From Plantago major (Eukaryota; Streptophyta; Magnoliopsida; Lamiales; Plantaginaceae), in NCBI GenBank assembly GCA_026545765.1, contig CM048839.1:54358677-54422676 (forward strand): DNA of 64,000 nucleotides, written 5' to 3'. A program made the translations under genes and the position numbers. Of the stretch, positions 19,742 through 30,748 are shown piece after piece (position 1 is the stretch's first letter; each line of letters starts with the position of its first letter). Below the pieces are notes generated by a model. That model did not search any database. It saw only the letters and a program-made list of their open reading frames with translations, and was not told where the DNA came from.

Positions 19742-21700
19742 GGATGCAAACTACAATAGACCTCCTGTGCTTGATGGGTCCAACTACCATTACTGGCAAA
19801 TCCGGATGAGGACTTACATCAAGTCCCTTGATGGCCGTGCTTGGAGATCCATTCTGGAAGGATACACCTGGCCAATCAAGGACACGTCTTGATGGTGACA
19901 TTGTTCCCATACCTGAAGAACGCTTCTCTGCAGGTGACATACTCCTTAGCTCTTATAATGAAAAAGCTTTAAATGCTATCTTTGGTCATGTAGATTCTCA
20001 TATGTTTAAAATCATTCAAAACTGTACTACTGCAAAACAAGCTTGGGAATTACTCCAGAGTCATTGTGAAGGGGATACTAGTGTCAAACAAACTAAACTT
20101 AGAATGCTTTGGTCTCAATTTGAAAATCTAAGAATGGCGGAGGAAGAAACCATTGACTCCTATTTTGAAAAAATTTTGACTCTCTCAAATGAAGTCCAAA
20201 GACTGGGAGAAGCTATTTCTAATAGGCAACTTGTTTCCAAAGCTGTTCGATCTCTTTCCTCAAGATTTAATACCAAAGTCACTATTTTGGAAGACACTCA
20301 TAACTTGGCAACTATGGACTTTCATACACTGTTGAACAATTTGAAAAACTTTGAACTAAATGAAAATGAGAGACAAGGTATGAAAACTCATAGTATTTCC
20401 CTTCACTCTGTTTCTAAAGCAAAATCTTCAAAGCCTGATAGTAGTAGTGATGAGTCTGACAATATGACTGAGGAAGCTTTCAACAATCTTGTAAGGAAGT
20501 TCAACAAACTTAGATTCAGGAAAAACTCTGGTCAAGGATCATCAAGTGCAACTAAAACTTTCAAAAAGAAAACAATACTTTCAAAACTGGTTCTTCTTCC
20601 AAAACTAGCTCTGAATCTGATTTCGATCGCACTCCTCTTAGTAAGATTAGATGTTTTGAATGCCAAGGGTGGGGTCATTATCAAAATGAATGTGCTAACA
20701 ATCTCAGAAAAGAGAAAAAGAATCTTCTTGCTTGTCTCAGTGATGACTCAGATGAAGAACAGGAAGATGAAGAAAAAGAAGATGATTCAACTACCAATGC
20801 CAGAGCTCTCCGCTCATCCACTTACCATGTTGATGACCAATGTTGGGACAACATTGTCAAGACAACATCAGGAATAGAAATCTTCTTTGACTATGATGAC
20901 TCTGAGAACTGTGAAATTTTGGCACTAACCAAACCTGAGAAGTCAGGAATCTCTAATGTTTTATGTCTACATGGTTCTGTGGATTTTGATATAGATAGTC
21001 CTTCAGAAGAGGAAGGTAATGCAGAACAAATGGTGAAGGATCTGCAACAGATGTATGAGAAACTCTTCAGTGAATGGAAGACTCTCAGAAAACTCCTCAA
21101 GAAAACTGAGAAGGAGAATCACAATCTGAAAGACACCATTGTCAAACTAGAAGCTGAATTAACAAAGAAGGACTCTGAGCTGTTCAAGGTAATCTCTGAG
21201 CTAGATAATGAAAAGAAGGTAATTGAAAAATGGAACTCTTCTACTTCTAGACTTAATGAGATGCTTGATGTGAACAATGATAGGACCACTGGTTTAGGGT
21301 ACACAAGTAGTTATGATGAACTTGGGAGCAACATGAACGACACTGTTGACACTGATACCTCAAAAGTTGTCAAACCTCTTTCTGAGCTCATAAAAGGTCC
21401 TACATTTGTCAAAGAAAAAGCTTTGTTTGTGCACTTCTTGCCTAAATCTGGTCACAAAAAGCCTTACTGCTTCAAGTACCAAAAGGACTTAAAGAGTGAA
21501 CATGTTGAGACCTCCAACCTCAGTAATCTCTCCACAATTCCCTCCCATCCAGTTTCCAGCAGACAAAACAGTGATGCTAACAGCAATGTTGTGACAACAT
21601 CCACTTCAACAGAGACTGAAAGATGTAATCTTAAGACTCTAAAGTACTTTCCTAGTTCTCCTAAACAAGACAAATCTCCAGGACAGATAAGAAAACACAA
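19742..21700 (+). pseudogene. Sirevirus gag region
   Basis: It starts MDANYNRPPVLDGSNYHYW, the usual Copia gag opening. The capsid-like UBN2-type domain follows (TAKQAWELLQ, FENLRMAEEETIDSYFEKI), then a CCHC zinc knuckle (CFECQGWGHYQNEC, about 20656-20697) that binds the element's RNA. After it comes a long coiled-coil segment (about 21020-21260: KLFSEWKTLRKLLKKTEKEN and on). A coiled coil near the end of Gag is typical of Sireviruses. The region is not in one frame. Fossil. Confidence 0.8.
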
Positions 21701-23200
21701 GAGTGTTTCGAAACATGTTTGGGTAGCTAAAGAAAATCATACTTGCAATGTTGCTTTTTCTGTTGCTACTTCCCCTAACAATGCAGGAAAATGGTACTTC
21801 GACAGTGGTTGTTCTAGGCACATGACTGGTAACCCGTCAAATCTGTCAAACTTTGTAGCTCAAAAGACAGGTACGGTAACATATGGAGGAGGATACCAAA
21901 GCAAAATACTTGGAAAGGGAACACTATGCCTTAAAGGATATCCGAAACTCTCGAATGTTCTTCTTGTTGAAGGGTTAACTGCTAATCTTGTTAGTATAAG
22001 CCACCTGTGTGATGATGAGCTGAAAGTCAAGTTTGATAAACGTTCTTGCAAAGTTTATACTTGTGTGGACAAATTAACCGTAATGACAGGTGTGAGATCA
22101 CAGGACAACTGCTATGTGATGGACATTCCTCTCAAATGCAATGTTGCTCAACATGATGATGCAACACTGTGGCATAAGAAATTGGGACATGTCAACTACA
22201 GAAATCTGGAGAAGATCATCAAAAATAATGTGGTGCAGGAGTGCCAAAGCTTACCAATGTAGGGAAACATGTGTGTGGCGACTGTCTTATGGGAAAACAA
22301 ACCAAGGTGACACATCAACCACTTCTGATTGAAGGAAAACAAAGAGGTACTTTTAACTGCTTTGAACTCCTGCATATGGATCTCATGGGTCCCATAGAAG
22401 CTAAAAGTTTAGGAGGAGCCTGGTATATCTATGTTATAGTTGATGATTTCTCTAGATACACTTGGGTCAATTTTTTGAAAGAAAAATCAGAAACTTTTGA
22501 ATCCTTCAAAAACTGGCATACAAAATGTTGTAATCAGTACTCTATTCTTGTTCAAAGAATTCGATCTGACCATGGTAAAGAATTCGAGAATCAATTCTTT
22601 GATAAGTACTGTGAAAAGAAAGGAATCATGCATGAATACTCAGCTCCTAAGACACCACAACAAAATGGTGTTGCTGAAAGGAAAAACAGGACTCTTCAAG
22701 AAATGGCCAGAGTGATGTTGAGCTCAATGAACCTATCAAAAAGGTTGTGGGCTGAAGCTGTGAACACTGCTTGTCACATAATCAATCGTGTCTATCTTCG
22801 TCCAGGTTCTCTAACCACTCCATATGAGATGTTGAAAGGTAGAAAGCCCAATCTCAAGTACTTTCATGTATTTGGGTGTGTGTGTTACATACTCAATGAT
22901 AGAGAACATCTAGGGAAGTTTGATGCTAAAAGTGATAAAGGAATCTTTGTAGGATACTCTCAAAATAGTCAAGCTTATAGAATATACAATCCTAGATTGC
23001 AGACTATACAAGAGTCTGTGAATGTTTCCTTTGATGACTCTGAGCCCTATGCCCAGAAGAAGATCTCTGCAGGTGCTGAACAGGTTATTGAATCAACCTC
23101 TGACTCTTCTACACATGAGAACGTATCAGAAACTGTGATTCCTGCTGCTGATCAAAATGGAAGAACCCATGTTGTGGGCAATGTTGTGCCAACATCCCCT
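21700..23200 (+). pseudogene. Sirevirus protease, pre-integrase and integrase
   Basis: Protease: WYFDSGCSRHMTG near 21792. Pre-integrase zinc region: LWHKKLGHVNYRNL near 22168, then CGDCLMGKQ. Integrase core: HMDLMGP, VIVDDFSRYTWV, RIRSDHGKEFEN and PQQNGVAERKNRTLQ, the D,D(35)E arrangement. The following text (AVNTACHIINRVYLRPGSL, HVFGCVCYILND) is typical of Sirevirus integrase C-termini. The linker after about 22990 is low-complexity. Broken. Confidence 0.85.
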
Positions 23201-25016
23201 CTGTGCAATGATGACTCAACATTAAACTCAACATCCCAGATTTACACTCATGATGAAGAACAAGCTGATCCTCATAATGAAACTCAGGCTGAATCTGACA
23301 ATCCATCCAGTAACAATGCTGCACTTATGTCTTCTGACTCAAGAAAGGATCCTCCTCCTAGAATACGCAAAGATCATCCCAGTTCCCAAGTAATTGGAAA
23401 TCCAGGAGGAAGGACATTGAGGGAAAACACGCGCAAAAACTACAAGGAGACACTCAGACTTGCTGAAATATGTCACTCTGTAAGTTCCTCGTGCTTTGTT
23501 TCGTTAATGGAACCTAAAAATGTGAAAGAAGCTCTTGCTGATGATTTTTGGATAGAAGCAATGCAAGATGAACTTCGTCAGTTTCAAACAAATGAAGTCT
23601 GGACTCTTGTTCCCCGCCCCCATAATATAAATGTCATAGGCACCAAGTGGATTTTCAAAAATAAGAGTGATGAAAAGGTTATAGTTGTAAAAATAAAAGC
23701 CAGATTGGTTGCTCAAGGTTACACCCAAGTGGAAGGCATTGATTTTGATGAGACCTTCGCTCCTGTTGCTAGATTAGAGTCCATCCGCTTGCTCCTAGCC
23801 TTAGCATGTTGTCTTAACATAAAACTCAAACAAATGGATGTTAAAGGAGCTTTCTTGAATGGTTACATTGACAAAGAAGTGTATGTTGAACAACCTAGAG
23901 GTTTTGAAGATCCTTTTTATCCTGACCATGTTTTTAAACTAAGAAAAGCCTTGTATGGTTTGAAACAAGCCCCACGAGCTTGGTATGCTAGGTTGACAGA
24001 ATTCCTAGTTGGGTTAGGATTTAAAAGAGGAGAGGGAGATCAAACTCTGTTTATTCTCAGGAAAGGAAAAGACATCTGCATTGCTCAAATCTATGTTGAT
24101 GATATTGTCTTTGGTGCTACTAACCTCTCCTTGCTAGATAAGTTTGTTCAAGCCATGACAGGAACTTTTGAGATGAGTATGATTGGTGAACTCAGTTTTT
24201 CTTGGGGCTCCAAATACATCAGAAACAGGAAGGTCTCTTTATCTCTCAAGAGAAATATGCCAAGAATCTTATCAAAAAATTTGGTCTAGAAAATGCCAAA
24301 CCTTGCAGCACTCCATGGCTACATCTCCAAACTCAAGAAACCGATGTTGGGGCGATGTTGACTGACATTGTACTGAATCAATGATTGAAGTCTCTTGTAT
24401 CTTTCACCGGACACGACATCATGTTCTCTGTTTGTGTGTGTGCGGTATCAATCCAAACCCAAAATATCTCACTTAAGCTCATCAAAAGAATCATTAGATA
24501 TATATCAGGAACTGTTAATCTTGGATTATGGTATGCATGTGATTCAAACACTAATCTATTGGGATTTAGTGATTCTGATTGGGCTGGTGACTTAGATGAT
24601 CGAAAATCAACTAGTGGAGGTTGTTTTTATCTTGGACCAAATCTTGTGTCATGGTATAGTAAGAAACAAAATTGCGTGTCTCTCTCTCTTTGAATCAATA
24701 TGTAGCGGCTGGGAGTTGTGTGTCTCAACTAATTTGGCTGAACAATATGCTGCATGAATATGGGTTTCAAAGTGACACTCTTTTGCTGTTTTGTGATAAC
24801 CTTAGTGCCATTCACATATCCAAGAACCCTGTTCAACACTCACGCACCAAGCATATAGACATTCGACATCATTTTCTTAGAGATCTAGTCTCCAAGCAAA
24901 TAATTGACATACAACACATTGATACCACAAATCAGTTAGCTGACATTTTCACAAAGCCCCTTGATAAAGAGAGATTCTTCAGTTTGAGAAGCTCTCTTGG
25001 CCTTTGCACTATTTGA
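23200..25016 (+). pseudogene. Sirevirus reverse transcriptase and RNase H
   Basis: [76 protein letters not shown] and the active-site motif YVDDIVFGA. RNase H: GFSDSDWAGDLDDRKSTSGG, VSWYSKKQN, and the end HIDIRHHFLRDLV...FTKPL. Order and spacing are those of Copia RT-RH. Nearly the same sequence recurs at 36733-38540. Broken in its second half. Confidence 0.9.
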
Positions 25017-26490
25017 TAGGATTTGCTGCAAGCAATGTTGACATAACATCCTGGTCAACATTGTCTTCTATGTTTACCTAGTGTTGTCTTTCTTTTTATT
25101 CTTTTAGTCTTTTCTCTTTCTTATGCTTGTGTGTATATATTTTTTTTTCTGTGCTTCTGTGCTGGTCAATGGCTGTTCCTATTTGTAGCTTACAGTGGTG
25201 ATGCTTAGGTTTTGAAAGGCTGCTTGAAACCAAGGTTGAAAGGTATCGAGTCTCCTGTGTGTTTGCTTTATGTAAAACCCACTTTTGCTGTTTTTTGGGC
25301 TATTTTTACTCGTACCTTGACTCGCACTTGATTTTGCCTCCAGCTCTTTGTGCTTAATAAATCTAATGAATTATGATAAAAAGGGCTCGAAGTGTTTCCG
25401 TCGAGGATCGTGTTGGGCAGGTTTCAAATACTATCCAGATATCGACGTGGCCAATGTGTCATATGTCGTGAGGGTTGATGACCTGTACTGGAAACCGACA
25501 CGCACAAAAGTGTCGATTCTCGTAATGCTGCTGGTTCACTTTCTGAGTACCAAATTACCCAATATAGTCAAATGAGTGATCTTTATGCCATGAGACGTGT
25601 GTTTGCCTAACTCCGCATAGGCTTCAGGTTTGGAGCGGATTCATACGTGTTCCAATTATTTGACATGGTTCACGGTCTCATGGTCACCCCCACTCAAACT
25701 TATGCTAATTGTTCAACTTACTTTTTGAGGCAATGTTGGGTGTGTTTCTTTGGTATTCCTTTCTCTTTCTGTTTTGCCTGCAGCATCAGTGGTATTAATC
25801 GAATCTGCACATTTTGAGACTTGGTTTCTTGGCTGACTTACATTAAGAGTGGTCTGATTTCCCGATGTTGTCACCAATGTTGAGTCAACATTCAGGTCAA
25901 CATTAGTATCTTTAATCTTGGTTACTTAACTACTGTGCTTTTATTTTTTTTTCTGTGTGTTTTTGGGTTTGAGGGGGAGTAGGTCTAAGGTGTTTTCTTC
26001 GGGTTTTTGGGTTTCTGCATTCCTGTACTTGCATTTCAAGTCACTTTCTTTAAGATCAAGATTTTTGGTCAACCTCCCTAGGGTTAATCTGTTTATCTGA
26101 TTACGTTGACTTGACGGATAACTGTTTTACTTGCAACTTTAATCTTTAATTAACAGTTGTGCACAGTTTTTCGTTGCTTTGATATATATCTGCAGGAATC
26201 TACCTTGAAGCAAACCCAACAACACCCATCATGACTTATCTTGTAAGCTGTGTACTTGACCATCCACTCTCTTCACATCACTGCCCTCCAGCTGACCATC
26301 CACTCTATTCCTGATTCGCCCTTGGTGATCATCTCTGATCCACCTTTTGCTACTTTCTTTGCCACTGTTGACTACTATGTTGAGTCAACATCGTTTCGAC
26401 AACATTAGTACTTTGTCTGCAAGTCCTCAACAGATTATCAAGATGGTGAAGTTTCTGTAAAAGAACTTTGTTTTCTTTCTTTCCTCACAA
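25017..26490 (+). other. Sirevirus 3' spacer
   Basis: Noncoding DNA between RNase H and the polypurine motifs. It holds quasi-palindromes built from AATGTTG and CAACATT (25033-25066, 25863-25905, 26375-26405) and the module shared with Athila elements (25409-25522). The accessory ORF present in the sister copy (40001-41118) is missing here; only short similarity resumes near 26150-26230. Confidence 0.7.
25409..25522 (+). repeat. Copy of the cross-superfamily noncoding module (Sirevirus copy 1)
   Basis: GTTTCAAATACTA, ATCGACGTGGCC, GTCATATGTCGTGAGGGTTG and CGACACGCACAAAAGTGTCG occur in order. The last can fold with a 6-bp stem (CGACAC/GTGTCG). Athila spacers carry the same blocks. Confidence 0.75.
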
Positions 26491-26492
26491 AA

Positions 26493-26633
26493 AAGGGGGA
26501 GAATGTTTGTACTCTTGGTTTTTTGTATTAAGGGGGAGTTCTTGGAGCAAGGGGGAGTTGCTTGATATTACCTTATGTTTTCCTACTAACTACATTTCAG
26601 TTTTTGTGAAGAAAGGCAAGAATTAAGGGGGAG
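26493..26633 (+). promoter_or_regulatory. Array of four AAGGGGGAG polypurine tracts
   Basis: Perfect AAGGGGGAG occurs at 26493-26501, 26530-26538, 26549-26557 and 26625-26633; the last is two bases before the 3' LTR. A related GAGGGGGAG is at 25971-25979. These prime plus-strand DNA synthesis; multiplicity is a Sirevirus trait. Confidence 0.85.
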
Positions 26634-26635
26634 AT

Positions 26636-27462
26636 TGAAAGTGCAATTTATATTGCACTTGTTTTGTTAATTCGGCCTTTCTTAGTTTATTAACCGGTTC
26701 AACGTTTGTAGTTGTTTTTCTATGATTATTTTGTAGGATATATCAAGTTGGGCCTCAACATGCTTAATGGATCACGATTGGTACTGTAGCAAAACGTCAT
26801 CAGGCGAGTTTATGGCGAACCTTTGTAGAAATTCTTGTAGCAAACGGCATCAGTAGCAAAAAGGAAAATAAGAAGCATAATGCAAGAAGGAAGCTGCCAT
26901 AATGATTCAAGGAAGAATTTGATGCTATAAGGAAAGTGAGATTTGAAAGATATTGATATCTAGAAGACTCCTTATACCATTAATGCATCAATGGCAGTTT
27001 CCTTATGAAAGAAGCCCAACAGGTTTCGACTTGGGCTTGAGCCTTCTCCATGAGATCGATCCTGGCATCTATATATATGAGAAGATCAAGCCAATTCTAA
27101 AGATTGAGAATTACTCTAGTATCATTGAACTAGAATAGGTTTTTCTTATCTGTTCTAGGTCTAGTTTTTTGTAAGTTTAATCAATCATTTGTAATTGAAT
27201 TAAACTTCTTTTTGTAATTCTACTTTTCAATTTTAGTAGAAGTTTTGCTTCGGCACCGTCGGTATCTTTTTATACCGGCTTGAGAAATCTTGTGTTCAGT
27301 TTTATTCATTGCACTTTCTGAGTTACGCGATCACGATTTACTATTGTCGTAGTCTTGTCGATCCTTTGTTCCTTTGTTGAGAAACGGTGTTGACTCAACA
27401 TCAATAGTCAACATTGTTCGAAACTGTCCAGAAGTACCAATTCCGGTCCTACAGTTCTAACA
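26636..27462 (+). mobile_element. 3' LTR of Sirevirus-like element
   Basis: 827 bp, TGAAAGTGCAA...GTTCTAACA, with TATA-like CTATATATATG near 27068. It shares termini and a few blocks (AATCAATCATTTGTAATTGA versus the 5' LTR's AATCAATCGTTTGTGATTGT) but differs through most of its length from the 5' LTR. Confidence 0.75.
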
Positions 27463-28041
27463 AGTATAATCAAGTTTGGTCTGAACGATATTCAGAAACA
27501 CAGACATTAGGACATAGAATTCAGTTTAGGAAAATATATCAATCAAAATAAACTCATAAGCTCATATAAACATGAAACCTCTATGTAGTTTATGATATAT
27601 TCTATTGGGGCTAATCCTGGGTATGCAGGCGAACACATGATCATCAATACCTAAGACATAAAATAGTAAAAACTCCTAGGCTCATATGCTGCCAAGATAA
27701 TGGAACACAAGTAGGCAGAACAATTATTTTACACGAAATTGAAAATTCTTAGCTACCAAGGCGAATTTCTATCAATGCGACTTTATAGTTTCAACCTGAT
27801 GAGTATTCCTACAGTGTCCATACCATGTTTCAATTATGTACAAAGATGTTCAAAGAATAGATGGTTGAAGAGTATACAACCTAGTACTGCTATATTCATG
27901 TAAAATCACTTGGGGATCATTCAGTTCACATCGATTAAGTAAACGAAATTAATCTTGGCAGTAAATGGAAAGGTCAAATATTCATTTTGACATCACGTTG
28001 AGCAATTTCAAGAAAAAGCAATACCCTTTATCATGATAGAA

Positions 28042-28600
28042 TTAATGACAGCGATCTAAATTGCTAATTAAGGACAACAATGGAGGGTATTTTGAACCTG
28101 GCTCAGTAGCTAAATTCCAGACTTCTTGTACAGAAGTAGGAGTATGTTCTTGAGGGGCATGAATAACGATGATCACAGATCCAACAATACAAGCTACACA
28201 TCCCAGTACGCCCATACATGCCGTTCCTTGACATGAAGTGTGCCAGAATAGCACTTTAGGGTCATAGAGAACAGGTCAGGTCGATTATATAAATAATATC
28301 AAGTAGTTCTTACAAAGTTTAACTTCAATATTAAAACGGAGGTCTAATAGTTCAAAGCATACCTAACAATTATACTTAATGCACCAAGCGGGGTGACAAG
28401 ATCTGCGGGAGCATATATATATAGGCAATAAAAGTTGCCACTTCTCCAACAATCACTGGAAGAAAGATTGATCAAACTTAGTCAGAACCATCTTTAAGCA
28501 TTAAGGCATCACTATTGAACACAAAATAATAATCCAATACTTACTTGTGATCATGCTTGCCCCCCAGAGAGATTCTGATAAGTAAGTGTAGCACCAACTC
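28042..28600 (-). pseudogene. NIPA-type magnesium transporter gene fragment
   Basis: Three consecutive exons are recognisable on the minus strand. 28600-28545 ends with TGG...ATGATCACAA|GTAAGT (family: LWWAGMITM). 28455-28363 encodes MIVGEVATF, then APADLVTPLGALSIIV. 28253 to about 28094 encodes SAILAHF and, further on, MGVLGCVACIVGSVIIVIH and QEHTPTSVQEVWNLAT. The splice phases agree between exons. The words match plant NIPA membrane transporters (multi-pass Mg2+ carriers). Frames do not hold: a TA-repeat expansion in the second exon (about 28415) shifts the frame, and the third exon changes frame between the SAILAHF and MGVLGCV parts. N- and C-terminal exons are missing. Non-functional fragment, probably captured by the CACTA element. 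Confidence 0.75.
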
Positions 28601-28914
28601 CTGCAATACTAATACCATGAATGGTGAGTATTCAAAGGCTGATACATAAGTGATATCCTTTTGCAACATGTACTCATTATTAACTAAACAACAACTTGAT
28701 TATTAGAGAGGCATAAATACTATGAAGTTCTAGTACAATGTAAAAATGGCAAGGTAGTGCTAGGATTATGTACCTAATGAAGTTCTAGTAATATATAGAA
28801 ACAAAATCGGTGATACTGGAAGCATATACAATGAAGGTATAGTCAGTATTTTGGTGGTAAAAATCACATCAATCATAATCGTGTTAAGAACCCTATCAAT
28901 CATCAATTATTAAC

Positions 28915-29060
28915 CTCGGTTCTGTGGTTGGCGATATTAGTACAACACGCTTTTTTACTGGAACTCTCTCACCAGAAAAGACAACTTTTGTGCTATATAT
29001 CTTCTCAAACAAGAACAGCCACAGACCTAGCCAAAGACCGAACATGACAGGAAAAAACAT
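28915..29060 (-). pseudogene. LPAT (lysophosphatidic acid acyltransferase) exon fragment
   Basis: The minus strand reads MFGLWLGLWLFLFEKIYSTK, then VVFSGERVPVKKRVVLI. This is the membrane segment and following stretch of plant LPAT4/5-type 1-acylglycerol-3-phosphate acyltransferases, which acylate lysophosphatidic acid in the endoplasmic reticulum. The next bases encode ANHRTE, the start of the catalytic NHxxxxD motif, but in a different frame, so one small indel separates them near 28932. The exon ends at a donor ACCGAG|GTTA at 28915, just where the motif would continue. No other LPAT exon was identified with confidence. Confidence 0.65.
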
Positions 29061-30664
29061 GAAAAGATAAGTAGAAGAAATACGTCCTATATGGCGTGAT
29101 GATGTAAGATGATAATATTATTGACTGGAGGTATCAGGCAATGTCAGCCATACACTGACATAAGCATATAATCACATAAAATAAGCAGGATTCGGCAGAT
29201 AAAGGTAACTCAAATTTCCACTAAATCATTGAAGTACTTATCTTACAAAATAACATATGGGAAATTATGACAAATAATCAATACTGCAGCAATGGAAGAT
29301 AGATAGATATAATCAGTGCAGAAGCTACTGAACATGAGCTGGCCAAGACTATGCAGTACTAGGTTGTATACTCGTCACATTGTATATGTTTCGAAAGAAG
29401 GTAATCCACCTACGCAACAGAGGCTTATTTTCAGTTGGAATCAGCTCACTGATGATAAAACTCCTGCTTAGTACAATAATCTGCAAGTGTTTAAGAAAGA
29501 AGGCTACCAAGCTAAGCTTGCATAGTCTATAATATATTCTACCAAGGCTAATCCTGGATATGCAGACTAACTCATGATCCGGTCATCAACACCTTAGACA
29601 TAAATTAAATAGAAAGACTCATATGCTGCCAAGATAATGGAGTACAAGTAGGCAGAACAATTAGTTTACATGAAATTGAAATTCTCAGCTACCAAGGCAT
29701 TGCATTGCTATCAAATGCGACTTTATAGTTTCAACCAGATGAATATAACTACTTTATCCGTACCAATCATAAACGTTTCAATTCTATACAGAGAATAGAT
29801 GTTGATGAGTATGAAACCTAGTTCTGCTATATCCATGAAACCTAGTAATACTGCTATATCAAATGCGACTTTATAGTTCACATGGAAGAACTAACCTTAA
29901 TTCGAGATTAATTTACATAATTCAGCCTCTGAAGAACAAAAGGAACAAATATACGAGTTCACCCAATCGATTGGAGCAACGAAATTGATGCGAGACATTT
30001 GGAACAACAATTAAAGGGAGATGAAATTAGAGAGAGCTACCTGTGAAATAGCGACGGATTCAATCGATACCTATTTTTCTCTGGTAGATGCTATGAACAT
30101 CGATAAGTGACGATACGATTTTTCTCCATTTTCTCCATCATCAATCTGTAACGAAGCTCTGGTGGATCTTAGATGAACTTTAGGAGCCCAAACTGGATCA
30201 TCTAACAGTGGAATAATAGGAAATTTGAATCAACGCAACTTCAGTTACAAAATCGAATCAGCACAAATCAGAACATAAATATACAGAATCAAAATCGAAT
30301 CATAATCACAAACTTGATCGAATTACACAAAAAAGTAGAATATACCATCATTCATAAACGAGGCTTGCCTGTGAATGAGATTTCGTGGATTAGCTAGGGC
30401 TTTTTCGCCATTATCGATCTGTGAAGAATTGGGAAATTTAAGAAATGGCCGAATGAGCTCTGAGATCGTTGTTTGAAGTGAATGATTGGCGCGATTGGCG
30501 CGGGAATGGAAGCAGATCGGCATTTCGTATGAACATGCCGTGCCAAAGATAGTCTAAGTCGGCATTCAATAAAAAGCGTCGGAATAGTGTCTGAGGCTTG
30601 GGCTATTGTAAACAGCTGAGGCATTTGGGCCAAGTGACATTCTTGAAATACCATCTAAGGCTCA

Positions 30665-30677
30665 AATTCTTGTAGTG
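30665..30677 (-). repeat. CACTA terminal inverted repeat
   Basis: CACTACAAGAATT read on the minus strand. The bases following outside are ATA, which would be the 3-bp target duplication if the other end were known. Confidence 0.6.
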
Positions 30678-30748
30678 ATACCCTACAAACTAAGAAAGCT
30701 ATTAAGTTAACTATTGATGTAACAATGTACAAAACAGTGAACTTTCAG

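Larger units (their letters stand above)
18857..27462 (+). mobile_element. Sirevirus-like Copia element with both LTRs
   Basis: 8.6 kb with TG...CA LTRs at each end, a Met-type primer site, gag, protease, integrase, RT and RNase H in Copia order, a long 3' spacer and a run of four AAGGGGGAG polypurine motifs before the 3' LTR. Repeated AAGGGGGAG motifs are a known hallmark of the Sirevirus lineage. The two LTRs are very unlike each other, no target-site duplication is seen (left flank GAGAG, right flank AGTAT) and the two flanks are unrelated (Tat pol; CACTA interior). Coding is broken at several places. Confidence 0.85.
27590..29850. repeat. Pair of ~310-bp direct repeats 1.93 kb apart
   Basis: 27590-27900 and 29520-29850 share long stretches, for example CTCATATGCTGCCAAGATAA and TGCGACTTTATAGTTTCAAC. 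They flank the NIPA and LPAT fragments on both sides. The repeats differ by small changes throughout, so the duplication is not recent. Confidence 0.7.
27463..30677. mobile_element. CACTA DNA transposon end carrying host gene fragments
   Basis: The right end at 30665-30677 is AATTCTTGTAGTG. On the minus strand this reads CACTACAAGAATT, the classic terminus of plant CACTA (En/Spm) transposons. Inside lie repeated GCCGAC/GTCGGCATT motifs (30490-30600), like CACTA subterminal repeats. Further in are decayed exons of two unrelated host genes in the same orientation, with introns kept. The other end is not found: the left side is cut at 27462 by the Sirevirus 3' LTR. No transposase is recognised, so this is a non-autonomous or truncated element. 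A Helitron-type capture was considered; the CACTA end argues otherwise. Confidence 0.55.

Noticed and set aside
27463-30677. Helitron as the carrier of the NIPA and LPAT fragments
   Set aside because: Gene capture with introns is typical of Helitrons, but no CTRR end with hairpin was seen, whereas a CACTA terminus is present at 30677.
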